From: Vibrio harveyi NBRC 15634 = ATCC 14126 = KCTC 12724
Lineage (GTDB): Bacteria > Pseudomonadota > Gammaproteobacteria > Enterobacterales > Vibrionaceae
Reading direction: 5' to 3'
NCBI RefSeq assembly: GCF_001591145.1
Contig: NZ_BCUF01000008.1
Coordinates: forward strand, 62,001 to 126,000
Length of the DNA: 64,000 bases
Position 1 is the stretch's first letter. Each line of letters begins with the position of its first letter. Made by a program: the position numbers and the translations under genes. The notes below the pieces were generated by a model, which saw only the letters and a list, made by a program, of their open reading frames with translations, had not been told where the DNA came from and ran no database searches. Shown here one piece after another: positions 30,263 to 38,607 of this stretch.

Positions 30263-31696
30263 ATGAGTCCAGAGAAATATCTCCAAGACTGGCAAACTAG
30301 CCAAACGATTGCTGAATCTATTTCCCCTCTTATTGGTAAGTTATATCGTCAAAAAGGAATCGAAGTGGTTCTGTTTGGTAAAACACTTATCAACGCAACA
30401 ACCATCGACATTCTCAAAACTCACCGTATTGCAAGACGTTACACCGGAAGCCCTCTTTCTCTTGAACAAACCATGCCAATCATCCAAACGCTGTGCGAAA
30501 TGAGCATCTCGTCTTGTCGTGTTGATGTTGGTCAGCTTGCTGGTATGTACTGGAAAGATCACGAAGATACTGCCGCACTTAGCGACTTTTTACACACAGC
30601 ACTTCAAGGTGCTCGTGATGCCGACTCTTCTCTAGCAGCTCGTGACGTGGTTCTTTATGGCTTCGGTCGTATCGGTCGCCTATTGACTCGCCTGCTGATT
30701 GAAAAGAGTGGTCCGGGTTACCCGCTTCGTCTGCGTGCAATTGTTGTGCGTGGCGGAAAGAAAGGCGATCTAGAAAAACGTGCTAGCTTGCTACGTCGTG
30801 ACTCTGTTCATGGACAATTCAACGGTAGTATCGTGATTGACGAAGAGCGTAAAGCGCTGATCGTGAACGGTAACTACATTCAAATCATTTACGCTAACAG
30901 CCCAAGTGATGTGGACTACTCGGTTTATGGTATCAACAACGCACTTGTTGTTGATAACACAGGAGTTTGGCGTGATGCCGAAGGTCTAAGCCAACACGTA
31001 GCATGTAACGGTGCAGAAAAAGTACTGCTTACTGCACCAGGTAAAGGCGACATCAAGAACGTCGTATTTGGTGTGAATGAATCTGTGATTCAAGAAGATG
31101 ACACTATCATCTCCGCAGCGAGCTGTACGACTAACGCTATCACTCCGGTTCTTAAAGCCCTGAACGACAAGTACGGTGTGCTTTCTGGACACATTGAGAC
31201 CGTTCACTCTTACACCAACGATCAAAACCTAATCGACAACTTCCACTCAGGCGATCGCCGTGGTCGTAGTGCTTCATTGAACATGGTTCTTACGTCAACA
31301 GGCGCAGCGAAAGCGGTAGCAAAAGCACTTCCAGAACTTGCAGGTAAGCTTACAGGCAACGCAATTCGTGTACCGACTCCGAACGTATCAATGGCTGTTG
31401 CAAACCTTAACTTGGGTGAAGATGTAGACCGTGATTCGCTGAACGAATACCTACGTGAAATGGCATTAAACTCTGAGCTTTCTGCGCAAATCGATTACAC
31501 AGATTCGACAGAAATCGTATCAAGCGATCTAGTTGGCTCTCGCCACGCAGGTGTGGTCGACGGTCAAGCAACCATCGCTCAAGACAAGCGCTGTGTACTG
31601 TACATCTGGTACGACAACGAATTTGGTTACAGCTGCCAAGTTGTACACTGTATGGAACAAATGATGGGTGTTCGTTACCAAACATTCCCTCGATAA
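30263..31696 (+). CDS. Glyceraldehyde-3-phosphate dehydrogenase, long form
   Basis: 477 residues, about 145 longer than ordinary GAPDH. An N-terminal helical extension (about 1-125) precedes the NAD-binding Rossmann motif YGFGRIGR (132-139). The catalytic Cys is at about 288 in SAASCTTN, the HxYT segment is VHSYTNDQN, and DNEFGYSC is near the end. The core should catalyse NAD(P)-dependent phosphorylating oxidation of glyceraldehyde 3-phosphate. Such long forms occur in marine gamma-proteobacteria; their special role, possibly gluconeogenic, is not known to me. Confidence 0.9.
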   Translation: MSPEKYLQDWQTSQTIAESISPLIGKLYRQKGIEVVLFGKTLINATTIDILKTHRIARRYTGSPLSLEQTMPIIQTLCEMSISSCRVDVGQLAGMYWKDHEDTAALSDFLHTALQGARDADSSLAARDVVLYGFGRIGRLLTRLLIEKSGPGYPLRLRAIVVRGGKKGDLEKRASLLRRDSVHGQFNGSIVIDEERKALIVNGNYIQIIYANSPSDVDYSVYGINNALVVDNTGVWRDAEGLSQHVACNGAEKVLLTAPGKGDIKNVVFGVNESVIQEDDTIISAASCTTNAITPVLKALNDKYGVLSGHIETVHSYTNDQNLIDNFHSGDRRGRSASLNMVLTSTGAAKAVAKALPELAGKLTGNAIRVPTPNVSMAVANLNLGEDVDRDSLNEYLREMALNSELSAQIDYTDSTEIVSSDLVGSRHAGVVDGQATIAQDKRCVLYIWYDNEFGYSCQVVHCMEQMMGVRYQTFPR

Positions 31697-31804
31697 GGTG
31701 AACCTTGCTCCACAACGTTAACCACAATGTGTATCGAGCAACACCCCAGCATTTGTTTTAAATAATAAGCGCCTTGCGCATTACTAATATACTTCCCCGC
31801 TTAT

Positions 31805-31830
31805 ACGCCTGATGACCCTCAGGCGTTTTT
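31805..31830 (+). terminator. Intrinsic terminator of the long GAPDH gene
   Basis: ACGCCTGA, TGACCC, TCAGGCGT followed by TTTTT; about 110 bp after the stop. Confidence 0.85.
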
Positions 31831-31886
31831 TCGTTTTAAGACTCTTTGACATTCCTCAGACAAATCGATGCGAAATTGAACGTTAG

Positions 31887-32066
31887 ATACCCAAATGACT
31901 TCAATATTCAGAATTCAGAGCGTTGTTACTAGCGCTAGTTCAAAGATAAATCGCTTGCGTAATAGTTCACTATTGCCGAGGGATTTATCAAAGAAATGGC
32001 GTTAGTAACACGCTCCCTAGGGCAAGTTGTCTTGCTGAAACTAGAATTTTGAGGTTATTTGGGTAT
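31887..32066. repeat. Interspersed imperfect palindromic repeat, copy 2
   Basis: 180 bp. The left end is ATACCCAAATGACTTCAA and the right end, reverse-complemented, is ATACCCAAATAACCTCAA. Inside are further inverted segments, for example GATAAATC against GATTTATC and AGCGTTGTTAC against GTAACACGCT. It shares its ends and the AGAATTC-GAGC motif with the copy at 16017-16144, but the middle differs. No coding capacity. Confidence 0.75.
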
Positions 32067-32131
32067 GTTCATGTTTCGTTCATATTCAAAATCGTAGTAT
32101 GAACCCATAGATTGAAAGAGAGGTCATGATT

Positions 32132-32353
32132 ATGAATCGAATTATCGTTACTGCACTAGCACTGATTACTGGCTTTTTTACTTTGGTATTTAGCCTAATC
32201 ATGGCGATTCCATTGACCATCGCAGCCCTGATTACTGGTAAACGTATTGAAAAGCGCGTGAAGCAAATGCAACAAGAAATGCATGAAGAGTATGAATTCA
32301 ATACGGGTAAGTCCGAAGCAATTGAAGGCGAGTTTGAAGAAGTTCGTCGCTAA
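32132..32353 (+). CDS. Small membrane protein of unknown function
   Basis: 73 residues from the ATG at 32132, which is 8 nt after GAGAGG; the ATG at 32126 is too close to that site. Two hydrophobic stretches (about 5-37) are followed by a basic then strongly acidic, Gln-rich tail that is probably a short cytoplasmic coiled coil. I do not recognise the family. It has its own terminator. Confidence 0.65.
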   Translation: MNRIIVTALALITGFFTLVFSLIMAIPLTIAALITGKRIEKRVKQMQQEMHEEYEFNTGKSEAIEGEFEEVRR

Positions 32354-32407
32354 CGCTTCTGAAGGTTCCACACTCCCCCTATGTTCCTGAGCAACCTTCT
32401 TTGCTGA

Positions 32408-32441
32408 CATCCTATCTCGTTAAGAGTTAGGATGTTTTTTA
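32408..32441 (+). terminator. Intrinsic terminator of the small membrane protein gene
   Basis: ACATCCTA and TAGGATGT arms with an inner TCTC/GAG(T) extension, followed by TTTTTATT. Confidence 0.85.
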
Positions 32442-32455
32442 TTGGTCATCGACGA

Positions 32456-32482
32456 AAAAGGCTACCATTACGGTAGCCTTTT
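32456..32482. terminator. Bidirectional terminator before the LysE-type gene end
   Basis: AAAAGGCTACC, 5 nt, GGTAGCCTTTT. On the minus strand it ends the LysE-type gene at 32511. Confidence 0.85.
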
Positions 32483-32510
32483 AACTTCATGAGCAGTGCA
32501 TTCTACTTGG

Positions 32511-33125
32511 TTAAATCGTCACAACCACACGCACTGCCAGCAACATTAAAACGATGCCAGACAGTCGGTCAATCAATACTGCCTTTGAGCGAATACGGTC
32601 AACAACTCGTGAGTTAGACAATACCAATGTGATGAACGTATACCACAAACCATCAACAACAAATGGGGTCGCGACGATAATCATTTGGTTACTTAGGTCA
32701 TTACCTAACGCAACAAATTGACTGAACAGTGCAATAAAGAACAGTGCAATTTTCGGACTTAGAATCGAAATCAGAAAACCCTCTCGCGCCGATTGCAAAA
32801 CCGTCGTCTCTTCACCGGATTCTAACTTCGCCGCTACGCCCCCCTTTGAACGCAATGCATTGAAACCAAGATACGCCAAGTAAGCTGCACCAGCTAAACT
32901 AATAGTCTTAAATAACAATGGGCTTTGTTGAAGTACCACGGCCAAACCGATCAAGGTAATGAAAGCATAAATACCGATACCAAACGCGTGTGCCCATGCG
33001 GTAGCCAAACCATTCACACGACCACCAGCCAACGAGTGCTTAGCAACAATCGCTAAACTCGGTCCTGGCGACATCGCCCCTAGTAAACACACGGTAAAAA
33101 GTGATAGCCAAACTGTTAGTGTCAT
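32511..33125 (-). CDS. LysE/RhtB family amino-acid exporter
   Basis: 204 residues, six predicted helices, with the family motif GAMSPGPSLAIVAKHSLAGGR near the N-terminus split over helices 1 and 2 and SPKIALFF in the middle. It should export an amino acid; which one cannot be told. A palindrome that fits a LysR-type site (33201-33215) and a LysR gene lie directly upstream on the same strand. Confidence 0.88.
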   Translation of the reverse strand: MTLTVWLSLFTVCLLGAMSPGPSLAIVAKHSLAGGRVNGLATAWAHAFGIGIYAFITLIGLAVVLQQSPLLFKTISLAGAAYLAYLGFNALRSKGGVAAKLESGEETTVLQSAREGFLISILSPKIALFFIALFSQFVALGNDLSNQMIIVATPFVVDGLWYTFITLVLSNSRVVDRIRSKAVLIDRLSGIVLMLLAVRVVVTI

Positions 33126-33200
33126 AAGAATCTCCCCTCTTTGACGCTAATCTATCAATGGAATAGGTATAATTAGAAATCAAAGTTTTTCATACTAGCC

Positions 33201-33215
33201 ATGATTTGAAATCAT
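33201..33215. promoter_or_regulatory. LysR-type box upstream of the LysE gene
   Basis: ATGATTT-G-AAATCAT, a perfect 15-bp palindrome containing the T-N11-A pattern of LysR-type sites, 76 bp before the LysE-type start. Binding by the adjacent LysR protein is inference. Confidence 0.45.
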
Positions 33216-33233
33216 AAGACAACAATGCATTTA

Positions 33234-34148
33234 TTATCGAATGGAATACTCTGAAATCTGCATGACCGAACGAATCTCTTCGCGCACCCATTTATGTGCA
33301 GGATCCGTATCGTATTTTGGATGCCACATTAACCAATACTGATGAATAGGCGTTTCGAGAGGTAGTGCTTTATGGGCTAAGTCCCAATGCTTTGCGAGAT
33401 TGACCGCAATATGCTCTGGAACCACCATCAGATGTTCACTAGAAACTAGGCGATTGATAGCAGCAGAGAAGAAAGGCACTTTGAACGTGACATGACGTGT
33501 ATGCCCTAGCTCTCTTAACGCTAAATCGGTGTAAGAATCTTTATCTCCACCGCCTGTTACTTTGATATGAGAGTAAGAAATTAAATCTTCAACGCTGATG
33601 CTATCTTGCTTTGCTAAAGGGTGAGAGGCTTTCATCAAACAGACTGATGAGTCTTCACCAATCTTCACACTAGACACACCTTGAGGCTTCTCTGGATACA
33701 TGGAAGACGCGATATGAATACCAGTCTCATGAAGCTTATCTAGAAAGTCTGGTTGCCACAATCGATACGCCATATCCAACCGAGGAGCAAAGCCACTCAA
33801 GTGCGAGGCAATGTCAGGGAGTACGTATTGTGCGACGTAGTCACTCGATGCCAGTACTAGCTCCCCTTTCCAATCCGCGGGTTCAAAAGGCTTGTCATCG
33901 AGAAGATGATCGAACTCAGCCAATAAGTCGTCCAACTTCTCTTTTAGAAGTAGTGCTCTTGGCGTTGGAATCAGTTGGTTCCCCTGCCGAACCAATAAGG
34001 GATCGCCGCACAACTCACGTAACTGCGCTAACTGACGGCTTACCGCCGATTGGGTGATATGCAAACGCTCGGCAGTTTTGCTCACATGGCACTCTTCAAG
34101 CAATACATGCAAAGAACGCAGCAGATTCAGATTGATGTTATTCAGCAC
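33234..34148 (-). CDS. LysR family transcriptional regulator
   Basis: 304 residues, starting at GTG 34148. N-terminal winged helix-turn-helix with the family pattern NLLRSLHVLLEECHVSKTAE and SAVSRQLAQLR, then the periplasmic-binding-like effector domain. The start lies inside the end of the preceding gene (11-bp overlap), so expression is coupled to it. The likely target is the LysE-type exporter that follows. Confidence 0.9.
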   Translation of the reverse strand: MLNNINLNLLRSLHVLLEECHVSKTAERLHITQSAVSRQLAQLRELCGDPLLVRQGNQLIPTPRALLLKEKLDDLLAEFDHLLDDKPFEPADWKGELVLASSDYVAQYVLPDIASHLSGFAPRLDMAYRLWQPDFLDKLHETGIHIASSMYPEKPQGVSSVKIGEDSSVCLMKASHPLAKQDSISVEDLISYSHIKVTGGGDKDSYTDLALRELGHTRHVTFKVPFFSAAINRLVSSEHLMVVPEHIAVNLAKHWDLAHKALPLETPIHQYWLMWHPKYDTDPAHKWVREEIRSVMQISEYSIR

Positions 34149-34515
34149 GTTCTACCCATTTCGCGCGCCAATCTGCGGCGGCATACTCTTCTGGCCAGTA
34201 TTCAACTTGTTTGCGAATCAACCCATCTCGCACGGTGTGAAAAGTAATCGCCCGATCGGAGCGGACGCCATCGCTTACTATAACGTCAGTGACCACTTGC
34301 TCACCGTCACTTACGATACGCTCTATAGTAAAGGTCCACTCACCTTCTGCTGGATAAGCAGAGTTCAATTGGGCAAAATTCTTTCTGCCACGAATCACTT
34401 CTTTCGTCAGTGGCCAAACTACTTCACAATCAGGCGCAAGGAGTTCCGCTGCTGCATAGAAGTCATTGCTTGCCATTACTTTCCAGAAGTTGAGGACGAT
34501 GTCTTTCTCGGTCAT
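34138..34515 (-). CDS. SnoaL-like (NTF2 fold) protein
   Basis: 125 residues. The pattern of one N-terminal helix pair (VLNFWKVMASNDFYAAAELLAPDCEV), then WP and a curved sheet with repeated T/V strands is that of the SnoaL-like / NTF2 superfamily. Members are small cyclases, isomerases or binding proteins. It overlaps the Lrp gene before it by 4 bp and the LysR gene after it by 11 bp, a tight three-gene unit. Confidence 0.8.
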   Translation of the reverse strand: MTEKDIVLNFWKVMASNDFYAAAELLAPDCEVVWPLTKEVIRGRKNFAQLNSAYPAEGEWTFTIERIVSDGEQVVTDVIVSDGVRSDRAITFHTVRDGLIRKQVEYWPEEYAAADWRAKWVERAE

Positions 34516-34967
34516 TTTACGAACTTGCTCCCTGTCGTATTGAAAAACTCCGTTAACACGGTATGTGTCATCACGTTACGAAGCTCTGGATAGCTTTGGA
34601 TATAGTCTCGAATCTCGTTGAGGCGAGCGATATTCGGAACTTCGACAAACAGCATCATATCGGTTTCACCACTGATTGCATGGCACCATTTCACACCATC
34701 AATTTTGTACAGATCATTCGCGTAGTTATCACAGTGATGACTAGAGGCTGATGTATCAAACTTCAGCGCCATATACGCACAAATCGTCGACTCTTTGGAT
34801 GTCGCAATATCGGCATGATAGCCAAGGATCACTTGGTCATTTTCAAGCTTTTTGATTCGAGCTGTCACAGCAGAACGTGACAAGCTAACTTGCTCTGAGA
34901 TTTCAGTAATAGAGAGACGGGCATTCTGCCGTAATAGATCTATGATCTGATGATCAAATTTGTCCAT
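34512..34967 (-). CDS. Lrp/AsnC family transcriptional regulator
   Basis: 151 residues. N-terminal HTH (ITEISEQVSLSRSAVTARIKKL) and C-terminal RAM domain. It is divergent from a YjeH-like amino-acid exporter at 35143, and a palindrome lies in the shared control region, so it probably responds to an amino acid and controls export (inference). It is the first gene of a unit with the SnoaL-like and LysR genes. Confidence 0.9.
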   Translation of the reverse strand: MDKFDHQIIDLLRQNARLSITEISEQVSLSRSAVTARIKKLENDQVILGYHADIATSKESTICAYMALKFDTSASSHHCDNYANDLYKIDGVKWCHAISGETDMMLFVEVPNIARLNEIRDYIQSYPELRNVMTHTVLTEFFNTTGSKFVK

Positions 34968-35053
34968 AACATCACCAAGCTTTCCTTAATTTTTTCATTC
35001 TACTCAATTACAACTTATTGAAAACCGACAATTTGCTGTTTATCGGCAAAACA

Positions 35054-35070
35054 ACCGTCATTTTGACGGT
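35054..35070. promoter_or_regulatory. Palindrome between lrp-type and yjeH-type genes
   Basis: ACCGTCA, TTT, TGACGGT: perfect 7-bp arms. Its place in the 175-bp divergent region suits an operator of the Lrp-family protein. Confidence 0.45.
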
Positions 35071-35142
35071 CGACTACATCATTTTGATATGCAGAATTTA
35101 GATATGCTTGTGGCTTGCATTACCTAGATGTTCGAGGTCGTT

Positions 35143-36411
35143 ATGGAACAACTCAAAAAAGACATTACGCTGATATCAGGAATTGGTCAGCTATCGACAA
35201 CCTTAATGGGCACGGGTCTATTTATGATTCCAGCGATTGCCGCTGGTATTGCAGGGCACTTCTCACTTTGGGCTTGGATTATTTTATTCATTGCTATTTG
35301 TCCCATCGCTTTGACTTTCGCTCAGTTGGGCAAGCGCTATCCAAGTGCTGGCGGCACGGCGTATTTTGTTCGTAAAGCATTTAATAGCAAACTAGAGAGC
35401 AGCGTCGCGTGGTTATTTGTTAGTGTTATTCCTGTTGGTGTCCCTGCTGCTGTCGCACTTGCCGCTGGCTTTTTACAACAACTGTTACCAGAGTCCATTA
35501 GTAACCACCTTTTCGCTCAAATTCTCACAGTGGCTCTGTTAGTGGTCGTTAATCTACTTGGCACTAAATCATCGGGGCGGCTACAGACGGTCATCGCATT
35601 GAGCATTTTTGCTTTAGTCGGTGCATTTTTATGGAAAGGCGATGTGGGACCTGTTGATTTAAGCATGCCTAAGATAACGACGGATTCGACATGGTCAGTT
35701 GCTGCAGCGCTTGGTGTCATGTTCTGGTGTTTTGTCGGAATAGAAGCCTTTGCACACATGGGAGAAGAGTTTAAGAACCCACAACGAAACTTCCCGATCG
35801 CGATCATCGTTGGCTGCTTTGTCGCGGGAGCAACCTATTGGGCATGTTCTGTCGTGATATTGAAGTTTGGTGCTTACGGCAGTGCTGAGTTCGACAGCGC
35901 ATCAATTCCTTGGTTGAGCGCACATCTATTTGGTGATCATGCGAAATGGCTTATCAGTATTATTGGTTTCTCAGCATGTTTCGCTAGTGTAAACCTCTAC
36001 ACTCAAAGTCTGGCTCGAATGGTGTGGGCGCAAGCAAGAGAACACAAGCCAACCAGTGCTATCGCGAGAGTGTCCGTTCGGGGCGTTCCTGCCAATGCAA
36101 CGCTAGTCGTTGGCGCAATTTTGCTTGCTTCTTGTGTTATTGGTTCGCTATCGGGACTGGATTTGGAGTTCTTCCTTAAGCTCGCGAATGGCATTTTTGT
36201 TCTGGTCTACCTGCTCGCTATGCTTGCCGCTTATAAGTTGTTACAAGGCTGGGGAAAGACGCTCGCGGGAATTTCTTTGGTATTGTGCACCGCAGTGTTC
36301 ATTTGTTTGGGTTGGTCTATGCTCTACGCCATCACTATTTTTGCCGTGCTGTCTTTACCGTGGAAGCAATGGCGAAAAAAGAACCCTAAACGGGTGATTG
36401 AGCAAGACTGA
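35143..36411 (+). CDS. yjeH: YjeH-like L-methionine / branched-chain amino acid exporter
   Basis: 422 residues from ATG at 35143 (GAGG 6 nt upstream); an ATG at 35128 has no such site. Twelve helices, APC superfamily. It matches E. coli YjeH by eye: GIGQLSTTLMGTGLFMIPA near the start, YPSAGGTAYFV and WLFVSVIPVGVPAA. YjeH exports methionine and branched-chain amino acids. Divergent Lrp-family regulator fits. Confidence 0.85.
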   Translation: MEQLKKDITLISGIGQLSTTLMGTGLFMIPAIAAGIAGHFSLWAWIILFIAICPIALTFAQLGKRYPSAGGTAYFVRKAFNSKLESSVAWLFVSVIPVGVPAAVALAAGFLQQLLPESISNHLFAQILTVALLVVVNLLGTKSSGRLQTVIALSIFALVGAFLWKGDVGPVDLSMPKITTDSTWSVAAALGVMFWCFVGIEAFAHMGEEFKNPQRNFPIAIIVGCFVAGATYWACSVVILKFGAYGSAEFDSASIPWLSAHLFGDHAKWLISIIGFSACFASVNLYTQSLARMVWAQAREHKPTSAIARVSVRGVPANATLVVGAILLASCVIGSLSGLDLEFFLKLANGIFVLVYLLAMLAAYKLLQGWGKTLAGISLVLCTAVFICLGWSMLYAITIFAVLSLPWKQWRKKNPKRVIEQD

Positions 36412-36416
36412 TACTC

Positions 36417-37835
36417 TTATTCAAACAGCTCAGAAATCTGTTCAACCAGAGCATCAATCTCACCAAGCGCGACATTGCCATAACCAAGAACCACTCCTTG
36501 CCAATCTCGCACTTTATACTCTGGGTGCTCATAAAAACTCATCGGGCGCAGCACGATACCTCGAATCTTCGCTTGCTGTGTCCATTCGTTCTCATCAATA
36601 CCTTGTTGCCACTTCAACGTAATATGAAGACCGGCAGCTTGACTGATCACCTTAACTTTATCACCAAAGTGTTTTTCTATCGCCATACACAATTGCTCAT
36701 GTTTGGTTTTGTACAGTCGACGCATTTTACGAATATGGCGGAGTAACCCTCCTTCAGTGATGAAATCAGCCAAAGCCTCTTGAGTATGAGAGGGAGAATC
36801 CCCGCTTAGTGCATCTTTAATCACTAAGCATTCTTCAACTAAAGCATCCGGTACAACAAGATACCCAAGCCGCAACCCGTTAAACATGACTTTACTAAAA
36901 GAGCCTACATAAAGAACGCGATCATCACGTCCCATTTGGGCTGCAAGCCCTTGCAAGCTGGTATATGGGCGATGGGCAAACTGAAACTCACTGTCGTAAT
37001 CATCTTCGATAATCCAACGTGACTGTTGCACCGCCCAGTTAATGATCTTTCCTCTTTGTTCGGTATTAAGCGTTGTGCCCATCGGATATTGGTTACTTGG
37101 CGTGACATATAAAGCATCTGCATTGCTGGCCGTTACCGCTTCCACATCGAAACCCAATTGCTCTCGAATATAGAGTGGCTCAAATTGATATTGCTGGAAT
37201 TGAATCAACTTACGCATTTGCGCGTAGCCCGGTTGTTCCATCAAGACTTTGCTACCCGGCTTAAGAGTAACCATAGTGGCAATCGACAACGCTTGCTGAG
37301 CCCCGGAGGTAATAATTATCCGCTCAGGGGAACAGCTCACAGAGCGGCTTGATGCAAGGTAGTTAGCTAAAGCGCAACGCAATGCCCAGCTTCCTTGAAT
37401 ATCTTGATTGCCCAACAAGCACGTGCGAGACATATGGCGTGCGAGTAACTTTTGCCATTGAGCCATCGGAAATGCGTCCAAATCAGGCACACCCGGTGCA
37501 AATGCACGGTTGATATCAAAGTTACTTTTCGGTGATAAGCCCTTCTTTTCTGAATTAGGCTCAGGCAGATACTGCTCTGGTAATTCCACTGCGACATAAA
37601 ATCCCGAGCCTTTTTGGCTGATTAAATAACCTTCCGCCACCAACTGCTCATAGGCTGCGATCACCGTATTCCGGCTGATATTAAGCCCTTGTGAGAGTTT
37701 TCGTGTTGAAGGTAACTTGCCGTTTTTTGCCCACAATCCTTGAACAATTTTCTCGCGAATTGCGAAAAATAGCGCCTGTTGACGCGTCCCATCACTGTGC
37801 TTTAAGTACAAGTCACCAATATCAATCAAAGACAA
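36417..37835 (-). CDS. MocR-type regulator (GntR HTH fused to aminotransferase fold)
   Basis: 472 residues. An N-terminal GntR winged helix (about 10-80, GKLPSTRKLSQGLNISRNTV) is linked to a type I PLP aminotransferase-like domain, with the PLP-Lys segment GSFSKVMFNGLRLGY and the DDYDSEF motif. The start must be TTG, since upstream frame has no ATG or GTG before a stop; GGAT precedes it. It is divergent from a pyridoxamine-phosphate-oxidase-like gene. MocR proteins sense PLP or amino compounds. Control of the divergent gene is inference. Confidence 0.88.
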   Translation of the reverse strand: MSLIDIGDLYLKHSDGTRQQALFFAIREKIVQGLWAKNGKLPSTRKLSQGLNISRNTVIAAYEQLVAEGYLISQKGSGFYVAVELPEQYLPEPNSEKKGLSPKSNFDINRAFAPGVPDLDAFPMAQWQKLLARHMSRTCLLGNQDIQGSWALRCALANYLASSRSVSCSPERIIITSGAQQALSIATMVTLKPGSKVLMEQPGYAQMRKLIQFQQYQFEPLYIREQLGFDVEAVTASNADALYVTPSNQYPMGTTLNTEQRGKIINWAVQQSRWIIEDDYDSEFQFAHRPYTSLQGLAAQMGRDDRVLYVGSFSKVMFNGLRLGYLVVPDALVEECLVIKDALSGDSPSHTQEALADFITEGGLLRHIRKMRRLYKTKHEQLCMAIEKHFGDKVKVISQAAGLHITLKWQQGIDENEWTQQAKIRGIVLRPMSFYEHPEYKVRDWQGVVLGYGNVALGEIDALVEQISELFE

Positions 37836-37857
37836 ACTGGATCCATCTATAAGTTAA

Positions 37858-37883
37858 AACTGGCTCTCTTTAAGCTACCAGTT
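37858..37883. promoter_or_regulatory. Inverted repeat in the MocR / PNPOx divergent region
   Basis: AACTGG and CCAGTT separated by 14 bp, in the 115-bp space between the two genes. It could be a MocR operator. Confidence 0.35.
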
Positions 37884-37950
37884 AAGCGCTACATTGCAAT
37901 CAAAGATTGAGGAGCAAGTGCTTACCCATATGAGTAAATAAGGAGAAAAA

Positions 37951-38607
37951 ATGTTATCCAGCACCAATAGAACCGAGATAAAGAAAGGCGCACATAAGGC
38001 GGTGACGGATGTCGATAAGCTACACGCCATAATAGACGAAAGCTTGATCGCTCATATTGCAATAACCAATGATACGGGTCCGGTGGTTATCCCTATGTTG
38101 GCTTGGCGTGTCGACAATTATGTCTATATCCATGGCGCGAACAACAGCCGGCTATTACGCTCGCTCAAACAAGGAGTACAAACGTGCCTAACCTTTACTT
38201 TATTTGATGGTTGGGTGTTAGCTCGAAGTGCTTTTCATCATAGCGCACATTATCGCAGTGCCGTCGTCTTTGGGCAGTTTGAAGTCGTAGAAGATAATAA
38301 TGAGAAAGACAGACTTCTGAATCATTTTATTGAGCAAATTGCGCCAGGTCGAACCGAAGAAGTGCGTTTGAGTAACGAAAAAGAGCTCAAAGCGACCATG
38401 TTACTGCGCATCTCCTTGGTGGAAGCATCGGTCAAAGTCAGTAACTTTGGCGTCAACGACGATGCAGAAGACATGGATCTTCCCGTTTGGGCGGGAGTCT
38501 TGCCGTACCGAACTGTGGTAGGTCCGCTTCAAGCTTGTGACGATTTATATGAAGGTATATTAGAACCAGATTATCGTAGTGCTTACCCTAATCGTTGGCA
38601 GGAATAA
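37951..38607 (+). CDS. Pyridoxamine 5'-phosphate oxidase-like flavoprotein
   Basis: 218 residues of the split-barrel FMN-binding fold. Family marks include GPVVIPMLAWRVDN, YIHGANNSRLLRSL and LARSAFHHSAHYRSAVVFG, which together suit FMN phosphate binding. The enzyme's substrate is unknown. AAGGAG is 7 nt before the ATG. The gene's 3' end overlaps the convergent kinase gene by 20 bp. Confidence 0.82.
   Translation: MLSSTNRTEIKKGAHKAVTDVDKLHAIIDESLIAHIAITNDTGPVVIPMLAWRVDNYVYIHGANNSRLLRSLKQGVQTCLTFTLFDGWVLARSAFHHSAHYRSAVVFGQFEVVEDNNEKDRLLNHFIEQIAPGRTEEVRLSNEKELKATMLLRISLVEASVKVSNFGVNDDAEDMDLPVWAGVLPYRTVVGPLQACDDLYEGILEPDYRSAYPNRWQE

Noticed and set aside
34054..34593. 179-codon open frame on the plus strand across three minus-strand genes
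   Set aside because: It runs opposite the LysR, SnoaL-like and Lrp genes, which have clear family motifs.
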